64,000 nt of DNA, from assembly GCA_965277055.1 (NCBI GenBank), contig OZ255703.1, positions 682,001-746,000 on the forward strand, given 5' to 3'. Below are positions 8,997 through 17,448 of this stretch, piece by piece. The notes below the pieces were generated by a model. That model was not told the origin of the DNA. It was given only the letters and a program-made list of their open reading frames with translations, and searched no databases. Positions within the stretch are counted from its first letter, which is position 1. Every line of letters begins with the position of its first letter. The stretch comes from CBDCHC01 sp965277055. GTDB lineage: Bacteria > Pseudomonadota > Gammaproteobacteria > PS1 > Pseudothioglobaceae. The position numbers and the translations under genes were made by a program.

Positions 8997-9566
8997 TTAG
9001 TAACAAAGGTTATAAAAATCACATCCCGCTTCGTGGTCATTCACCATCCCCACTGCTTGCATAAACGCATACATAATTGTCGGACCCACAAAACTTGCCC
9101 CACGTTGTTTCAAATCTTTAGAGAGTTGCTGGGAAATATCTGTTTGGGTTGGCGCATCTGTGTAATCTACAAAGCTATTCATTATCGGAGTATAATTCAC
9201 ATATTGCCAAAGATACTCAGAAAAACTACCAAATTCTGCTTGTATTTGTAATACGACCTGAGCATTTTTAATAGCTGCATTTACTTTGAGTGTATTACGC
9301 ACTATCGCAGGATTAGCCAGAAGCTGTGCTACTTTGTATTCATCATACTGGGCTACTATATGAATCTCAAAGTTATCAAAGGCTATTCTATACCCCTCTC
9401 GCTTATTGAGAATAGTTTCCCATGAAAGCCCTGCTTGTGCGCCCTCAAGAATTAAAAACTCAAATAATACTCTATCATCATATACAGGCTTTCCCCACTC
9501 TTCATCATGATATTTTACATAGAGTGGATTATCTAGATTTACCCAGCCACAACGCTTGTTACTCAT
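8997..9566 (-). CDS. tag: DNA-3-methyladenine glycosylase I
   Basis: Tag removes 3-methyladenine from alkylated DNA as the first step of base-excision repair. The 189-residue product has the normal length and begins with the family sequence RCGWVNLDNPLYVKYHDEEWGKP. The zinc site is visible as Cys6 and His19 near the N-terminus and His/Cys in NDHEAGC at the C-terminus. The segment AGLSWETILNKREGYR matches the base-binding region. Its start overlaps the end of coaBC by 8 nt, so it is translated as the last gene of a ribD-coaBC-tag operon. Confidence 0.95.
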   Translation of the reverse strand: MSNKRCGWVNLDNPLYVKYHDEEWGKPVYDDRVLFEFLILEGAQAGLSWETILNKREGYRIAFDNFEIHIVAQYDEYKVAQLLANPAIVRNTLKVNAAIKNAQVVLQIQAEFGSFSEYLWQYVNYTPIMNSFVDYTDAPTQTDISQQLSKDLKQRGASFVGPTIMYAFMQAVGMVNDHEAGCDFYNLCY

Positions 9567-10719
9567 GTTGCTTCTCTATCGCATTAAGAATATGCTGAGC
9601 AATGGTTGCTTTAGTGTCTGTAAAACTCTTGGAATCTGCTGCGTTCATAATGATAACACTATTAGTTTCCCCACCAAAACCATCTGACATGTAGTTTGCA
9701 ACTATCATATCTAATTGCTTAGCAGATAATTTTTCTCTAGCATTCTGCTCTAAATGTTCTGTTTCAGCACAAAACCCGACCGTAAAAATATTAGGATAGT
9801 TCTGAGAAACTTCGCTCAAAATATCAGGGTTTTTGGTGAATGTTAATTCCAGAGTATCGCCCGATTTCTTAATTTTGTGCTCTGATATTTCATGAGCCCG
9901 GTAATCACTCACTGCAGCCACAGCGATAAATATATCATATTGGTTAATATGTTGCATTACTTGCTCATACATTTCTAGTGCGCTTGGGGCTGAGATGGTA
10001 TGAGATTTCTGGGGCAGTGGCACACTCACATTACCATAAATTACTGTGGTTTCTAGCCCTCTATTCATACATTCCTGAGCGAGTGCTCTCCCCATTTTGC
10101 CCGAGCTATGATTAGAGATATACCGTACAGGATCAATGTGCTCTCTGGTGGCACCAACGGTGAGCAACACTTTCTTACCACTTAAAACGGAGCTATATCT
10201 GTGCTCAGTTAAGTAGGTAATAATCTCAGTGGGCTCCAACATTCTGCCATAGCCCATATCACCACATGCTTGAGCACCGTTCCCAGTGGGTAATATATCT
10301 ACACCACGCCCCCGAAGCTCTGCAATATTTGCCTGCGTAGCGGAGTTGGCAAGCATTTCTTTATTCATTGCTGGGGCAATATACACAGGAGCGGTGGTAG
10401 AAAGGAGTGCAAGGGTGGCTAAGTCATCAGACTCACCATGGGTAATTTTGGCTATCATATTACTGCTCGCTGGGGCTACCAGTACTATATCTGCCCATTT
10501 CCCTAAACTAATATGCGGCATATCACTCTGATGATGTTTGGTATAGACATCTGCACCTACTGTTTCTAAACTCAGCCTCGTGATAAATTCAGCCCCACCA
10601 GTGGTTAATATCACTTTGACGCTCGCACCAGATTCTATCGCTCTTCTGACAATATCTGGGCTTTTATACGCAGCGATTGAGCCAGAAACGATGATAAGGA
10701 GGTTGGTATGTGTTAGCAT
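9559..10719 (-). CDS. coaBC: Bifunctional phosphopantothenoylcysteine decarboxylase / phosphopantothenate-cysteine ligase
   Basis: CoaBC carries out two successive steps of coenzyme A synthesis: CTP-dependent ligation of cysteine to phosphopantothenate, then FMN-dependent decarboxylation. The 386-residue product has the CoaC flavoprotein domain at about 1-185, with GSIAAYKSPDIVR at the start, the PASSNMIAKI and APAMNKEML motifs, and the substrate-clamp ACGDMGYGRM. The CoaB domain follows from about 190 (LLTVGATREHIDPVRYISNHSSGKMG). It overlaps ribD by 7 nt upstream and tag by 8 nt downstream, which indicates translational coupling of vitamin-related and repair genes. Confidence 0.95.
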   Translation of the reverse strand: MLTHTNLLIIVSGSIAAYKSPDIVRRAIESGASVKVILTTGGAEFITRLSLETVGADVYTKHHQSDMPHISLGKWADIVLVAPASSNMIAKITHGESDDLATLALLSTTAPVYIAPAMNKEMLANSATQANIAELRGRGVDILPTGNGAQACGDMGYGRMLEPTEIITYLTEHRYSSVLSGKKVLLTVGATREHIDPVRYISNHSSGKMGRALAQECMNRGLETTVIYGNVSVPLPQKSHTISAPSALEMYEQVMQHINQYDIFIAVAAVSDYRAHEISEHKIKKSGDTLELTFTKNPDILSEVSQNYPNIFTVGFCAETEHLEQNAREKLSAKQLDMIVANYMSDGFGGETNSVIIMNAADSKSFTDTKATIAQHILNAIEKQHE

Positions 10720-11708
10720 GAGTGTGTATAGGTAAGTTTAATATCATCCCCAAGTAGCGTGGTATCTGCAAGAGAAAATGCTGGAGTATCTGCTAAAGAG
10801 CCAAAGGTACCTGCAATCATTGGCTGAGCATCACTGCCTAAAACTTTTGGTGCTTGATAAATAATGAGTTCATCTACGAGATTAGCTACAATAAACGCCC
10901 CTGCAAGCTGTCCCCCTGCTTCTATGAGTACCTCATTGATTTCTGTATTGCCCAACATGCGTAATACTTCTTCTGGGGTACGACTTGTAAGCAATGTTTC
11001 CTCGCCTGTAAAAATTTGATATGCCTCACTGGGTTGAATGCGCCCCCTTCTGTCCATAATCACCTTTATTGGTGAAGGGAGGTTGGTATCTCTGACATCT
11101 AAGCGAGGATTATCTGCAAGTATGGTACTACTTGAGCTAATCAGTGCTCCACTTCGTGCTCTAAGGAGTTGCACATCTGCTCTGGCCTCTTCACCCGTTA
11201 TCCACTTGCTTTCACCACTTTTCATGGCAATTCTACCGTCAATACTAATTGCCAATTTGAGTCGCACAAAGGGAAGTCCGCTTCTCATGCGTTTAAAAAA
11301 ACCTGCGTTGAGCCTTTCTGCCTCATCTTCACATATACCAGTAAGCACTTCTATCCCTACTTTTCGCATTTTCTCAACACTAGAGACCTTTGGATTTGGG
11401 TCAAGGCTGGCGATGATTACCCGCTGAGGCTGAGCCTTAATAATTGCATCTACACACGGCGGAGTCTTACCATAGTGCGAGCAAGGCTCAAGGGTAATAT
11501 ACATATCCATCCCACGGGCATTATAATTAATCTGGGTGAGGGCATTAATTTCTGCATGTGCTCCCCCACATTTCTCATGATAACCACTGGCAACTATCTT
11601 ATCATTATGCACAATGACACAGCCCACCATAGGGTTTGGGCGGGTAAAAAACGCACCCTGAGCGGCAAGTTCTAAGGCATAATTCATATAAGTATTCATA
11701 GTGCTCAT
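10713..11708 (-). CDS. ribD: Riboflavin biosynthesis deaminase/reductase
   Basis: RibD deaminates the GTP-derived diaminopyrimidine and then reduces the ribosyl side chain in riboflavin synthesis. The 331-residue protein has an N-terminal cytidine-deaminase-like domain with the zinc motifs HAEINAL and PCSHYGKTPPC, then the reductase domain from about residue 145 (LPFVRLKLAISIDGRIAMKSGES). The final part includes VLIEAGGQLAGAFI. It is a little short compared with the E. coli protein of about 367 residues but both domains are present. No ribB, ribH or FMN riboswitch is nearby. Its start is separated from the divergent recA by 47 bp. Confidence 0.94.
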   Translation of the reverse strand: MSTMNTYMNYALELAAQGAFFTRPNPMVGCVIVHNDKIVASGYHEKCGGAHAEINALTQINYNARGMDMYITLEPCSHYGKTPPCVDAIIKAQPQRVIIASLDPNPKVSSVEKMRKVGIEVLTGICEDEAERLNAGFFKRMRSGLPFVRLKLAISIDGRIAMKSGESKWITGEEARADVQLLRARSGALISSSSTILADNPRLDVRDTNLPSPIKVIMDRRGRIQPSEAYQIFTGEETLLTSRTPEEVLRMLGNTEINEVLIEAGGQLAGAFIVANLVDELIIYQAPKVLGSDAQPMIAGTFGSLADTPAFSLADTTLLGDDIKLTYTHSC

Positions 11709-11755
11709 TATAGTTTATAATTCCAAAATACTCATCATTTGTTACATGCTATATT

Positions 11756-12751
11756 ATGGACGAAAATAAAAAACAAGCCTTACGCGCTGCTCTTGCTCAA
11801 ATCGATAAACAATTTGGTAAAGGCTCTATCATGTACCTTAATGACGAACGTGCTGATGGCACGATAGAAGCAGTATCAACAGGGAGTTTAAACCTTGATA
11901 TCGCACTTGGTATCGGTGGCTTGCCCCGTGGGCGTATTATTGAAATTTTTGGTCCAGAATCTTCTGGAAAAACTACACTTACGCTCCACTGCGTAGCACA
12001 AATGCAAAAAGCTGGAGGGACTGCAGCATTTATTGATGCAGAGCATGCATTAGACCCTAGTTATGCAAAGAAGCTCGGTGTAAATACTGATGATTTATTA
12101 GTTTCTCAACCTGATACTGGCGAGCAAGCACTAGAAATTGCTGATATGCTTGTGCGTTCTGGTGGGGTAGATATTGTGATTATTGACTCAGTAGCAGCAC
12201 TCACGCCTAAAGCCGAGATTGAAGGAGATATGGGTGACTCACATATGGGCTTACAAGCACGCCTGATGAGTCAAGCACTACGCAAACTTACAGCGAATAT
12301 TAAAAAAACCAATACCATGGTGATTTTCATTAACCAAATTCGGATGAAAATTGGAGTTATGTTTGGTTCACCTGAGACTACCACTGGGGGGAATGCATTG
12401 AAGTTTTATGCTTCAGTTCGTATGGATATCAGACGCATTGGACAAATCAAAAAAGGGGATGAAATCCTTGGTAATGATACCCGTGTGAAGGTAGTGAAAA
12501 ACAAAGTAGCGCCTCCATTTAGGCAAGCAGAGTTCCAAATTTTATATAACCAAGGGATTTCTAGAGAAAGTGAGATTTTAGACCTTGGGGTGACTCATGA
12601 GATTATCAAAAAGTCTGGTGCATTTTATGATATTGGAGGAATCAAACTTCAAGGTAAGGATAAAGCCAGAGATTATCTGTTAGAGAATCCAGAAATTGCG
12701 AATAAGCTAGAAGCCGATATTCGCAGTGTAATTGACGCAAATAATAGTTAA
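11756..12751 (+). CDS. recA: Recombinase RecA
   Basis: RecA forms filaments on single-stranded DNA, drives strand exchange and triggers LexA cleavage where LexA exists. The 331-residue product has the Walker A loop GPESSGKT near residue 65, Walker B VDIVIIDSVAAL, loop L2 around FINQIRMKIGVMFGSPETTTGG, and the C-terminal domain ending LENPEIANKL. It lacks the strongly acidic tail of the E. coli protein (353 residues) and stops soon after IRSVIDANNS. The 47 bp shared with divergent ribD contains no obvious CTGT-N8-ACAG SOS box, so control by a gammaproteobacterial LexA is not apparent. recX follows directly. Confidence 0.98.
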   Translation: MDENKKQALRAALAQIDKQFGKGSIMYLNDERADGTIEAVSTGSLNLDIALGIGGLPRGRIIEIFGPESSGKTTLTLHCVAQMQKAGGTAAFIDAEHALDPSYAKKLGVNTDDLLVSQPDTGEQALEIADMLVRSGGVDIVIIDSVAALTPKAEIEGDMGDSHMGLQARLMSQALRKLTANIKKTNTMVIFINQIRMKIGVMFGSPETTTGGNALKFYASVRMDIRRIGQIKKGDEILGNDTRVKVVKNKVAPPFRQAEFQILYNQGISRESEILDLGVTHEIIKKSGAFYDIGGIKLQGKDKARDYLLENPEIANKLEADIRSVIDANNS

Positions 12752-12756
12752 CTCAA

Positions 12757-13191
12757 TTGTACTCCGAATATCAAAATTGTTATGATCAAGCAATTCGGTA
12801 TTTAAGTACTCGGGAGCACTCACAAGTTGAGCTTACTAAGAAACTGGGCTCCAAAGGCTATGGTGCAGAGGTCATTACTGAAGTCCTCACAAGTCTGATT
12901 ACACAAAATTACCAAAGTGATGAACGCTTTTGTGCAGTGCTGATTCGCTCACGCACCCAAAAAGGTAAAGGCAGATTACTCATTGAGCAAGAATTCTTTA
13001 AACACGGGGTCTTGGACTATGTGTACCTACTAGATGAAGTTGATTTCGCAGAACTGTGTAATGAAGTTGCTCATAAAAAATATGGTGAACAACTCCCTAC
13101 TGAAGCGAAAGCAAAAGCAAAATGCATACGTTTTCTCACCTCAAGAGGCTTTAGCAATGCTGAAATTCGTTCTGTGTTTGTCGGCTCCTAG
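12757..13191 (+). CDS. recX: Regulatory protein RecX
   Basis: RecX binds RecA filaments and limits their extension. This 144-residue protein is helical throughout with the three-helix repeats of the family: AIRYLSTREHSQVELTKKL in the first repeat and IRFLTSRGFSNAEIRSVF in the last. It begins at a TTG codon 5 bp after the recA stop; the first in-frame methionine codons downstream would cut into the first conserved repeat, so the TTG start is preferred. The tight spacing implies read-through from recA, the usual arrangement. Confidence 0.85.
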   Translation: MYSEYQNCYDQAIRYLSTREHSQVELTKKLGSKGYGAEVITEVLTSLITQNYQSDERFCAVLIRSRTQKGKGRLLIEQEFFKHGVLDYVYLLDEVDFAELCNEVAHKKYGEQLPTEAKAKAKCIRFLTSRGFSNAEIRSVFVGS

Positions 13192-13259
13192 CATAACTCT
13201 TTATCGCATGAGTGCATGCCAGTAGGTTAAAATATTATGAACTTTTTTTGATAATTCTT

Positions 13260-13823
13260 ATGGCTACAGTATCTACTAACCAATTTAAAAACGGCTTAAA
13301 ACTACTACTTGATGGCCACCCCTGCTCTATTGTGAATAACGAAATCGTCAAACCTGGTAAGGGTCAAGCCTTTAACCGTGTCAAACTCAAAGACCTAATT
13401 ACTGGTAAAGTACTGGAAAAAACCTTCAAATCAGGAGAAAGCTTAGAAGCTGCTGATGTTATGGAGCTTGATATGCAGTATCTATATAATGACGGAGAAA
13501 TCTATAACTTCATGCATCCAGATACCTTTGAGCAATACGAAGTAAGTACAGAAGTGGTCAGTGATACAGCTGGATTTTTAGTAGAGCAAGATATATGTAC
13601 TTTAGTACTGTGGAATAATAACCCTATTTCAGTCACTGCAGCAAATCATGTGATATTAGAAGTAATGGATACAGACCCCGGACTCAAAGGCGACACCCAA
13701 GGCACAGGTGGAAAGCCGGCAACGATGACTACAGGAGTTACTGTACAAGTTCCGCTCTTTGTAAATATCGGTGATAAACTCAAAATTGACACCCGCACCT
13801 CTGAGTACGTATCGCGTGCATAA
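13260..13823 (+). CDS. efp: Elongation factor P
   Basis: EF-P relieves ribosome stalling at polyproline stretches. The 187-residue product starts MATVSTNQFKNGLK; an in-frame upstream start would add 16 non-conserved residues, so 13260 is chosen. The modification site is Lys34 in VKPGKGQAF, which in E. coli is beta-lysylated by EpmA/EpmB; those enzymes are not in this window. The three beta-barrel domains are present, and the C-terminus contains the conserved GDKLKIDTRTSEYVSRA. Its stop faces phnP across 3 bp, so the two converging transcripts overlap. Confidence 0.97.
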   Translation: MATVSTNQFKNGLKLLLDGHPCSIVNNEIVKPGKGQAFNRVKLKDLITGKVLEKTFKSGESLEAADVMELDMQYLYNDGEIYNFMHPDTFEQYEVSTEVVSDTAGFLVEQDICTLVLWNNNPISVTAANHVILEVMDTDPGLKGDTQGTGGKPATMTTGVTVQVPLFVNIGDKLKIDTRTSEYVSRA

Positions 13824-13826
13824 ACT

Positions 13827-14561
13827 CTAGTCTGCAGTATCCCAAGGCTCTATATAGGGATACTTCAGCGTAATATTGTGATCTTTAATATAGGCTCTGG
13901 TGAAATGTGAGCCGTGCATACACCAAGAGTTTTTTGCACCTATCTGATCGAGAAGGAGTGTTGCTTCTTCATAATTGAGATGATTCCCATTAGTATAATT
14001 CGGGGCAAAGCACGCATCAATATAGCATTCATCTAAGTTTGCTTGCCGAAGGAACTTCATCGAGCGAGGGTTAATTCCTGAGCAGTCAGTTAAATAGCCG
14101 ATTTTGTAACTTCCATCATCAATAATATATCCATGTGAACGCTTAGAATGGTATAGCGGTACAGGAGTAATAGTAAGCCCACCAATGATAAATGACTCAT
14201 ACGGAGTATTCATCACATATTCTATCGCTTTAGGGTATTTAAATAAATCCCCAAATCCTAATTCATCCTCGGGATGATGACAGACAATAATATCATTACT
14301 ATAGCGTAAGCGTAATAAACCCACAGCATGGTCAGCATGAAAGTGTGTCAGCAGTACAGCGCAGATAGTCTGGGTATCAAAGTGCGTACTGAGCGTTTCA
14401 TACCCCGTATCTAATAATATAATTTCGCCTTGATGCTCAATATATGCGCAAGTAGCGGTATTTACTCTCCCCGCTTCACGGTATTCGTTGCAGATGCTAC
14501 AATAACAATTATGAGTAGGTATGCCACCCATGTCGCTAGAGCCTAAAAATCGTATTTTCAT
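13827..14561 (-). CDS. phnP: Phosphoribosyl 1,2-cyclic phosphate phosphodiesterase
   Basis: PhnP opens the 5-phosphoribosyl 1,2-cyclic phosphate released by C-P lyase, giving ribose 1,5-bisphosphate. The 244-residue MBL-fold protein has the metal motif LTHFHADHAVGLL near residue 75, an N-terminal zinc-binding Cys cluster (HNCYCSICNE), and late ligands in the regions DCSGI and CMHGSHF. It is the last gene of the phn operon, starting 1 nt inside the preceding MFS gene. PhnN, which acts next on its product, is encoded three genes upstream. Confidence 0.93.
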   Translation of the reverse strand: MKIRFLGSSDMGGIPTHNCYCSICNEYREAGRVNTATCAYIEHQGEIILLDTGYETLSTHFDTQTICAVLLTHFHADHAVGLLRLRYSNDIIVCHHPEDELGFGDLFKYPKAIEYVMNTPYESFIIGGLTITPVPLYHSKRSHGYIIDDGSYKIGYLTDCSGINPRSMKFLRQANLDECYIDACFAPNYTNGNHLNYEEATLLLDQIGAKNSWCMHGSHFTRAYIKDHNITLKYPYIEPWDTAD

Positions 14562-15682
14562 TAGTAGTGATACCTATACTTCAGATAACTTAATAGTCCA
14601 AATGCACCTATTGTAGTACAAATTAAAATCCATATGACAATTTGTGCGGAATAAGTGTCTAGCACAAATGCCATAGCAAACGGGGTAATTGCCGCCACAA
14701 TGGTAGGTAATATTAAAATTCGCGTACTTAAGGTACCAAAGTTGCCCTCACCGAATATATATAGTGGCAGAGAGCCTTTGATAATATCACTCAGCCCTTG
14801 CCCCAGACTATAAAAAATAATAAAAATGCTTAAATAGTACAAGTTACTTCCTTGTGATAATAGTATAAAACCAATACTCATACTCAGTGCTACAAATAAG
14901 GCAGAGTAACTCGGATTAAAGATATTAAACCGCTCTACTATTCGGGCAATCACCTGTGTGGGACCAATAAGTGCACCCATGGTAACTGCGAGTGCCTCAG
15001 AAACTCCTACCCCAGTAAAAATGCTTAAAAAATGCGTTTGCATAGTAGTCACAGGAATAGCGATAAGACTAAAAAATACTCCCAAAAGTAGCAATAGTGG
15101 AAAATTTTCCTGAGTTGTATGCTCTTGCTGTTTGGTGACACGATGATGACGTGGTAAGTGTAAGTGAATACCCAAAGCAATAATATGAAATGCGCCTAAT
15201 ACCAAATACACTATTTTCCACGTAAGAAACTCTAATAAATAGGTAATCAGTGGCCAAAAAATCGTAGAAGCAAACCCAGCTATTAAGGTGATAGAGACTA
15301 TTTTGCTTCTGCTATTCTTACCAAATATTTGGGTAATTGCAGTAAAAGCTGCTTCATACACCACCATAACCGCAATAATTTCCATCAGAATAATGGCGAT
15401 AATATAATGCAGTTTTGTTTCTACTAGTGAGATATTGATAAATGCCAACATGGCTAATACCGAACCAATACTCATAATGATTCGAGCACCATATCTATCA
15501 AGCAACTTACCAACGAAAGGTAAAAACAAGCTCGAAAGCAAAATGCCCAAAGATAAAAAGGCAAAGAGAAAACTCTTGGACCAGCCGAAATCCTCTTCTA
15601 ACGCCCGAGACATAATAGCAAAAGAATAAAACAAGGTACCATAGCCAATGGTAGTACTAATTCCTAAGAGAATGCTATACAT
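14561..15682 (-). CDS. MFS transporter in the phn operon
   Basis: A 373-residue inner-membrane protein with about 11-12 hydrophobic segments in two halves. A typical MFS loop, GKLLDRYGARI, follows the second segment. It overlaps the preceding gene by 8 nt and phnP by 1 nt, so it is a true member of the C-P lyase operon. The standard E. coli operon has no MFS gene; its importer is the ABC system PhnCDE, which is also complete here. The protein may import a second class of substrate (for example phosphonate esters) or export a product. The substrate cannot be told from sequence. Confidence 0.8.
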   Translation of the reverse strand: MYSILLGISTTIGYGTLFYSFAIMSRALEEDFGWSKSFLFAFLSLGILLSSLFLPFVGKLLDRYGARIIMSIGSVLAMLAFINISLVETKLHYIIAIILMEIIAVMVVYEAAFTAITQIFGKNSRSKIVSITLIAGFASTIFWPLITYLLEFLTWKIVYLVLGAFHIIALGIHLHLPRHHRVTKQQEHTTQENFPLLLLLGVFFSLIAIPVTTMQTHFLSIFTGVGVSEALAVTMGALIGPTQVIARIVERFNIFNPSYSALFVALSMSIGFILLSQGSNLYYLSIFIIFYSLGQGLSDIIKGSLPLYIFGEGNFGTLSTRILILPTIVAAITPFAMAFVLDTYSAQIVIWILICTTIGAFGLLSYLKYRYHY

Positions 15683-16298
15683 CTTTTATCACTAAGTAGT
15701 GATCACTATAAGGCAAGGGATGAACACTTACTAATGAAGTTTTGGTCGTAAAAATATAATCAAGGGTGCGCTGGTATTCATGGGTGGGGCCTATGCTATT
15801 GTGCTGATAATATTGCTCGAGTTTTTGTATTTCTAGGCTATGTGGCTCTGCATTATAATCCCCACAAAGTATGGTTTGCTCCGAAGCATACTCCAGCATG
15901 ATGTCAATTTGCTGCATACGATGTGTACTAGAAAGATGGCATAAATGCGTATTCATCACCCGCCACTCACCAATATTAAGATACTGCACCGCACGTTCTT
16001 CATCAGCACCAAATTGAAAATAAAAGATGCGGTGTTCTAGAGCTTTGGTATTGGATAATATGGTGAGATTAGAAGAGCTCAATACCCCATCACGGATTTT
16101 TTCTCTAGTGGTTGTGCTATAGCGATGCATATTGAGTTTGGCATTAATTACTCTACTACTACTAAACTCTACAGCAGTATAATCTTCTTGTAAGCATAAG
16201 ACATCTATTTGATAGTCGCCCAGCAGCTGACTCAGGGTATGAATGCGACTCGGGAAGTCACCCTCATCTTTAAAAATATTATAACTGGCAACTCTCAT
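15675..16298 (-). CDS. Endonuclease/exonuclease/phosphatase-family protein in the phn operon
   Basis: A 207-residue protein of the EEP (DNase I-like) superfamily. It shows the Asn motif RVASYNIFKDEG at the start, the catalytic Glu in VLCLQEDYTAVEF, the GDYNAEP motif around residue 148, and the terminal YSDHYLVI His. These are the metal and general-base positions of EEP phosphodiesterases. It has no signal peptide, so it should act in the cytosol. It overlaps phnN and the MFS gene by 4 and 8 nt. EEP enzymes hydrolyse phosphate esters in nucleic acids or small molecules; from its position it may process a phosphodiester or phosphonate ester feeding C-P lyase, which is an inference. Confidence 0.8.
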   Translation of the reverse strand: MRVASYNIFKDEGDFPSRIHTLSQLLGDYQIDVLCLQEDYTAVEFSSSRVINAKLNMHRYSTTTREKIRDGVLSSSNLTILSNTKALEHRIFYFQFGADEERAVQYLNIGEWRVMNTHLCHLSSTHRMQQIDIMLEYASEQTILCGDYNAEPHSLEIQKLEQYYQHNSIGPTHEYQRTLDYIFTTKTSLVSVHPLPYSDHYLVIKDV

Positions 16299-16816
16299 AA
16301 GCTCTCTAATAACTCTATAAACTGTGGTGCAGTTACCTCTAGCGTAGCCGAATTATCAAATTGCACGAGGTGTTTTGCCTGTAGCGCATTATAATCTCTA
16401 GAGAGTCTATGCGTTACATTTGCTTCACGGTTACGCTCGGTGAGTCGCTCTGCTCTTAGGGTGTGATTTGCAACCACTTCTATAGCGGTTACTCTAGCAT
16501 ATACCTGTTCGAAATCAGCAATAGCTCCTCTGGAGATAGAGATAATATTGCGTCCCTTTGTAATATCAGTAGCTTTAATTCCATAGTTATTGCCATGCGC
16601 CTGCCAGTGGGAAATAAATGCACCACTTGATTTCAGATAAACAAAGTCTGCTTCACTCACATAGTAATTATCTTCATGAGCATCAGGTTTACGAGTGATA
16701 TATCGCTTCACAAACTGAGCCTCTACCTGCTTTCTGGCATGACGTAGTAAGGTGTCCTTACCTACTCCACTGGCACCCATAATCAGGATAATACGTGGTG
16801 AATCACTATTCATCAT
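16295..16816 (-). CDS. phnN: Ribose 1,5-bisphosphokinase
   Basis: PhnN phosphorylates ribose 1,5-bisphosphate to PRPP, returning the C-P lyase ribose carrier to central metabolism. The 173-residue protein resembles guanylate kinase, with the P-loop IMGASGVGKDTLL near residue 15, then RYITRKPDAHEDNYYVSEADF, matching the family substrate region. It starts with a 4 nt overlap with the acetyltransferase gene and ends overlapping the EEP gene by 4 nt. Together with PhnP it completes the salvage branch of the pathway. Confidence 0.9.
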   Translation of the reverse strand: MMNSDSPRIILIMGASGVGKDTLLRHARKQVEAQFVKRYITRKPDAHEDNYYVSEADFVYLKSSGAFISHWQAHGNNYGIKATDITKGRNIISISRGAIADFEQVYARVTAIEVVANHTLRAERLTERNREANVTHRLSRDYNALQAKHLVQFDNSATLEVTAPQFIELLESL

Positions 16817-17448
16817 GCATACTTTTCTATAAACAGATCTATATCATCAAAGTCTGACATCCCTGACGCGAGTTCTTCATGAGACCAATTCCACCACTGA
16901 ATAGCTAGTAACTTTGCTCTCACTGCCTCGGAAAATCGATATTTTAATATCGTACCTGGAATGCCAGTAATAATAGCATACGGTGGAACATCTTTAGTGA
17001 CAACAGCTCCGGTGCCTATTACTGCCCCATCACCTATCCGTACTCCGCCCATAATAGTGGCATTATGTCCAATCCATACGTCATTACCTATATGCACCGG
17101 ATGTGCTCTCCGCCAAGCAAAAAACTCAGCATCATCATGACCAAAACCATATTTTGATTTACGATAGAGCATATGATGTTGGCACACTCTCTCTTTTGGG
17201 TGTTGCCCAGGATTTAGTCGTACGTAAGAAGCAATATTGGCAAATTTCGCAATTGTACTATAAATAATTTGGCAATATTCGCTGGTATAACTATAGTCAT
17301 CTATAGAGGATTCGCTGATATGATTGCCAGAACCAATTTCCACATAGTGCCCAAATGACACGTATTGAATAATAGCATCAGGTGCAATACTCGGTTGACT
17401 CCCTAAGGGAGGGCTCATAGTTAAATTTCGGCTAGCTATATGAATCAT
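16813..17448 (-). CDS. Hexapeptide-repeat acetyltransferase of the phn operon
   Basis: A 211-residue left-handed beta-helix transferase. The repeats are clear in IGNDVWIGHNATIMGGVRIG and GDGAVIGTGAVVTKDV (about residues 118-160), and the catalytic-type His is in the loop GQHPKERVCQHHM. It matches the family of xenobiotic/CatB-like acetyltransferases that recurs in phosphonate operons. It is coupled to phnM and phnN by 4 nt overlaps. In E. coli the GNAT protein PhnO acetylates aminoalkylphosphonates; this unrelated fold may do a similar job, but the acceptor is unknown. Confidence 0.85.
   Translation of the reverse strand: MIHIASRNLTMSPPLGSQPSIAPDAIIQYVSFGHYVEIGSGNHISESSIDDYSYTSEYCQIIYSTIAKFANIASYVRLNPGQHPKERVCQHHMLYRKSKYGFGHDDAEFFAWRRAHPVHIGNDVWIGHNATIMGGVRIGDGAVIGTGAVVTKDVPPYAIITGIPGTILKYRFSEAVRAKLLAIQWWNWSHEELASGMSDFDDIDLFIEKYA

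Noticed and set aside
11169..11675. 168-codon open frame opposite ribD
   Set aside because: It lies fully inside ribD on the other strand, has no ribosome-binding site and no recognisable domain.
13212..13259. N-terminal extension of elongation factor P
   Set aside because: The 16 extra residues are not in the family, and ATG at 13260 gives the conserved N-terminus.
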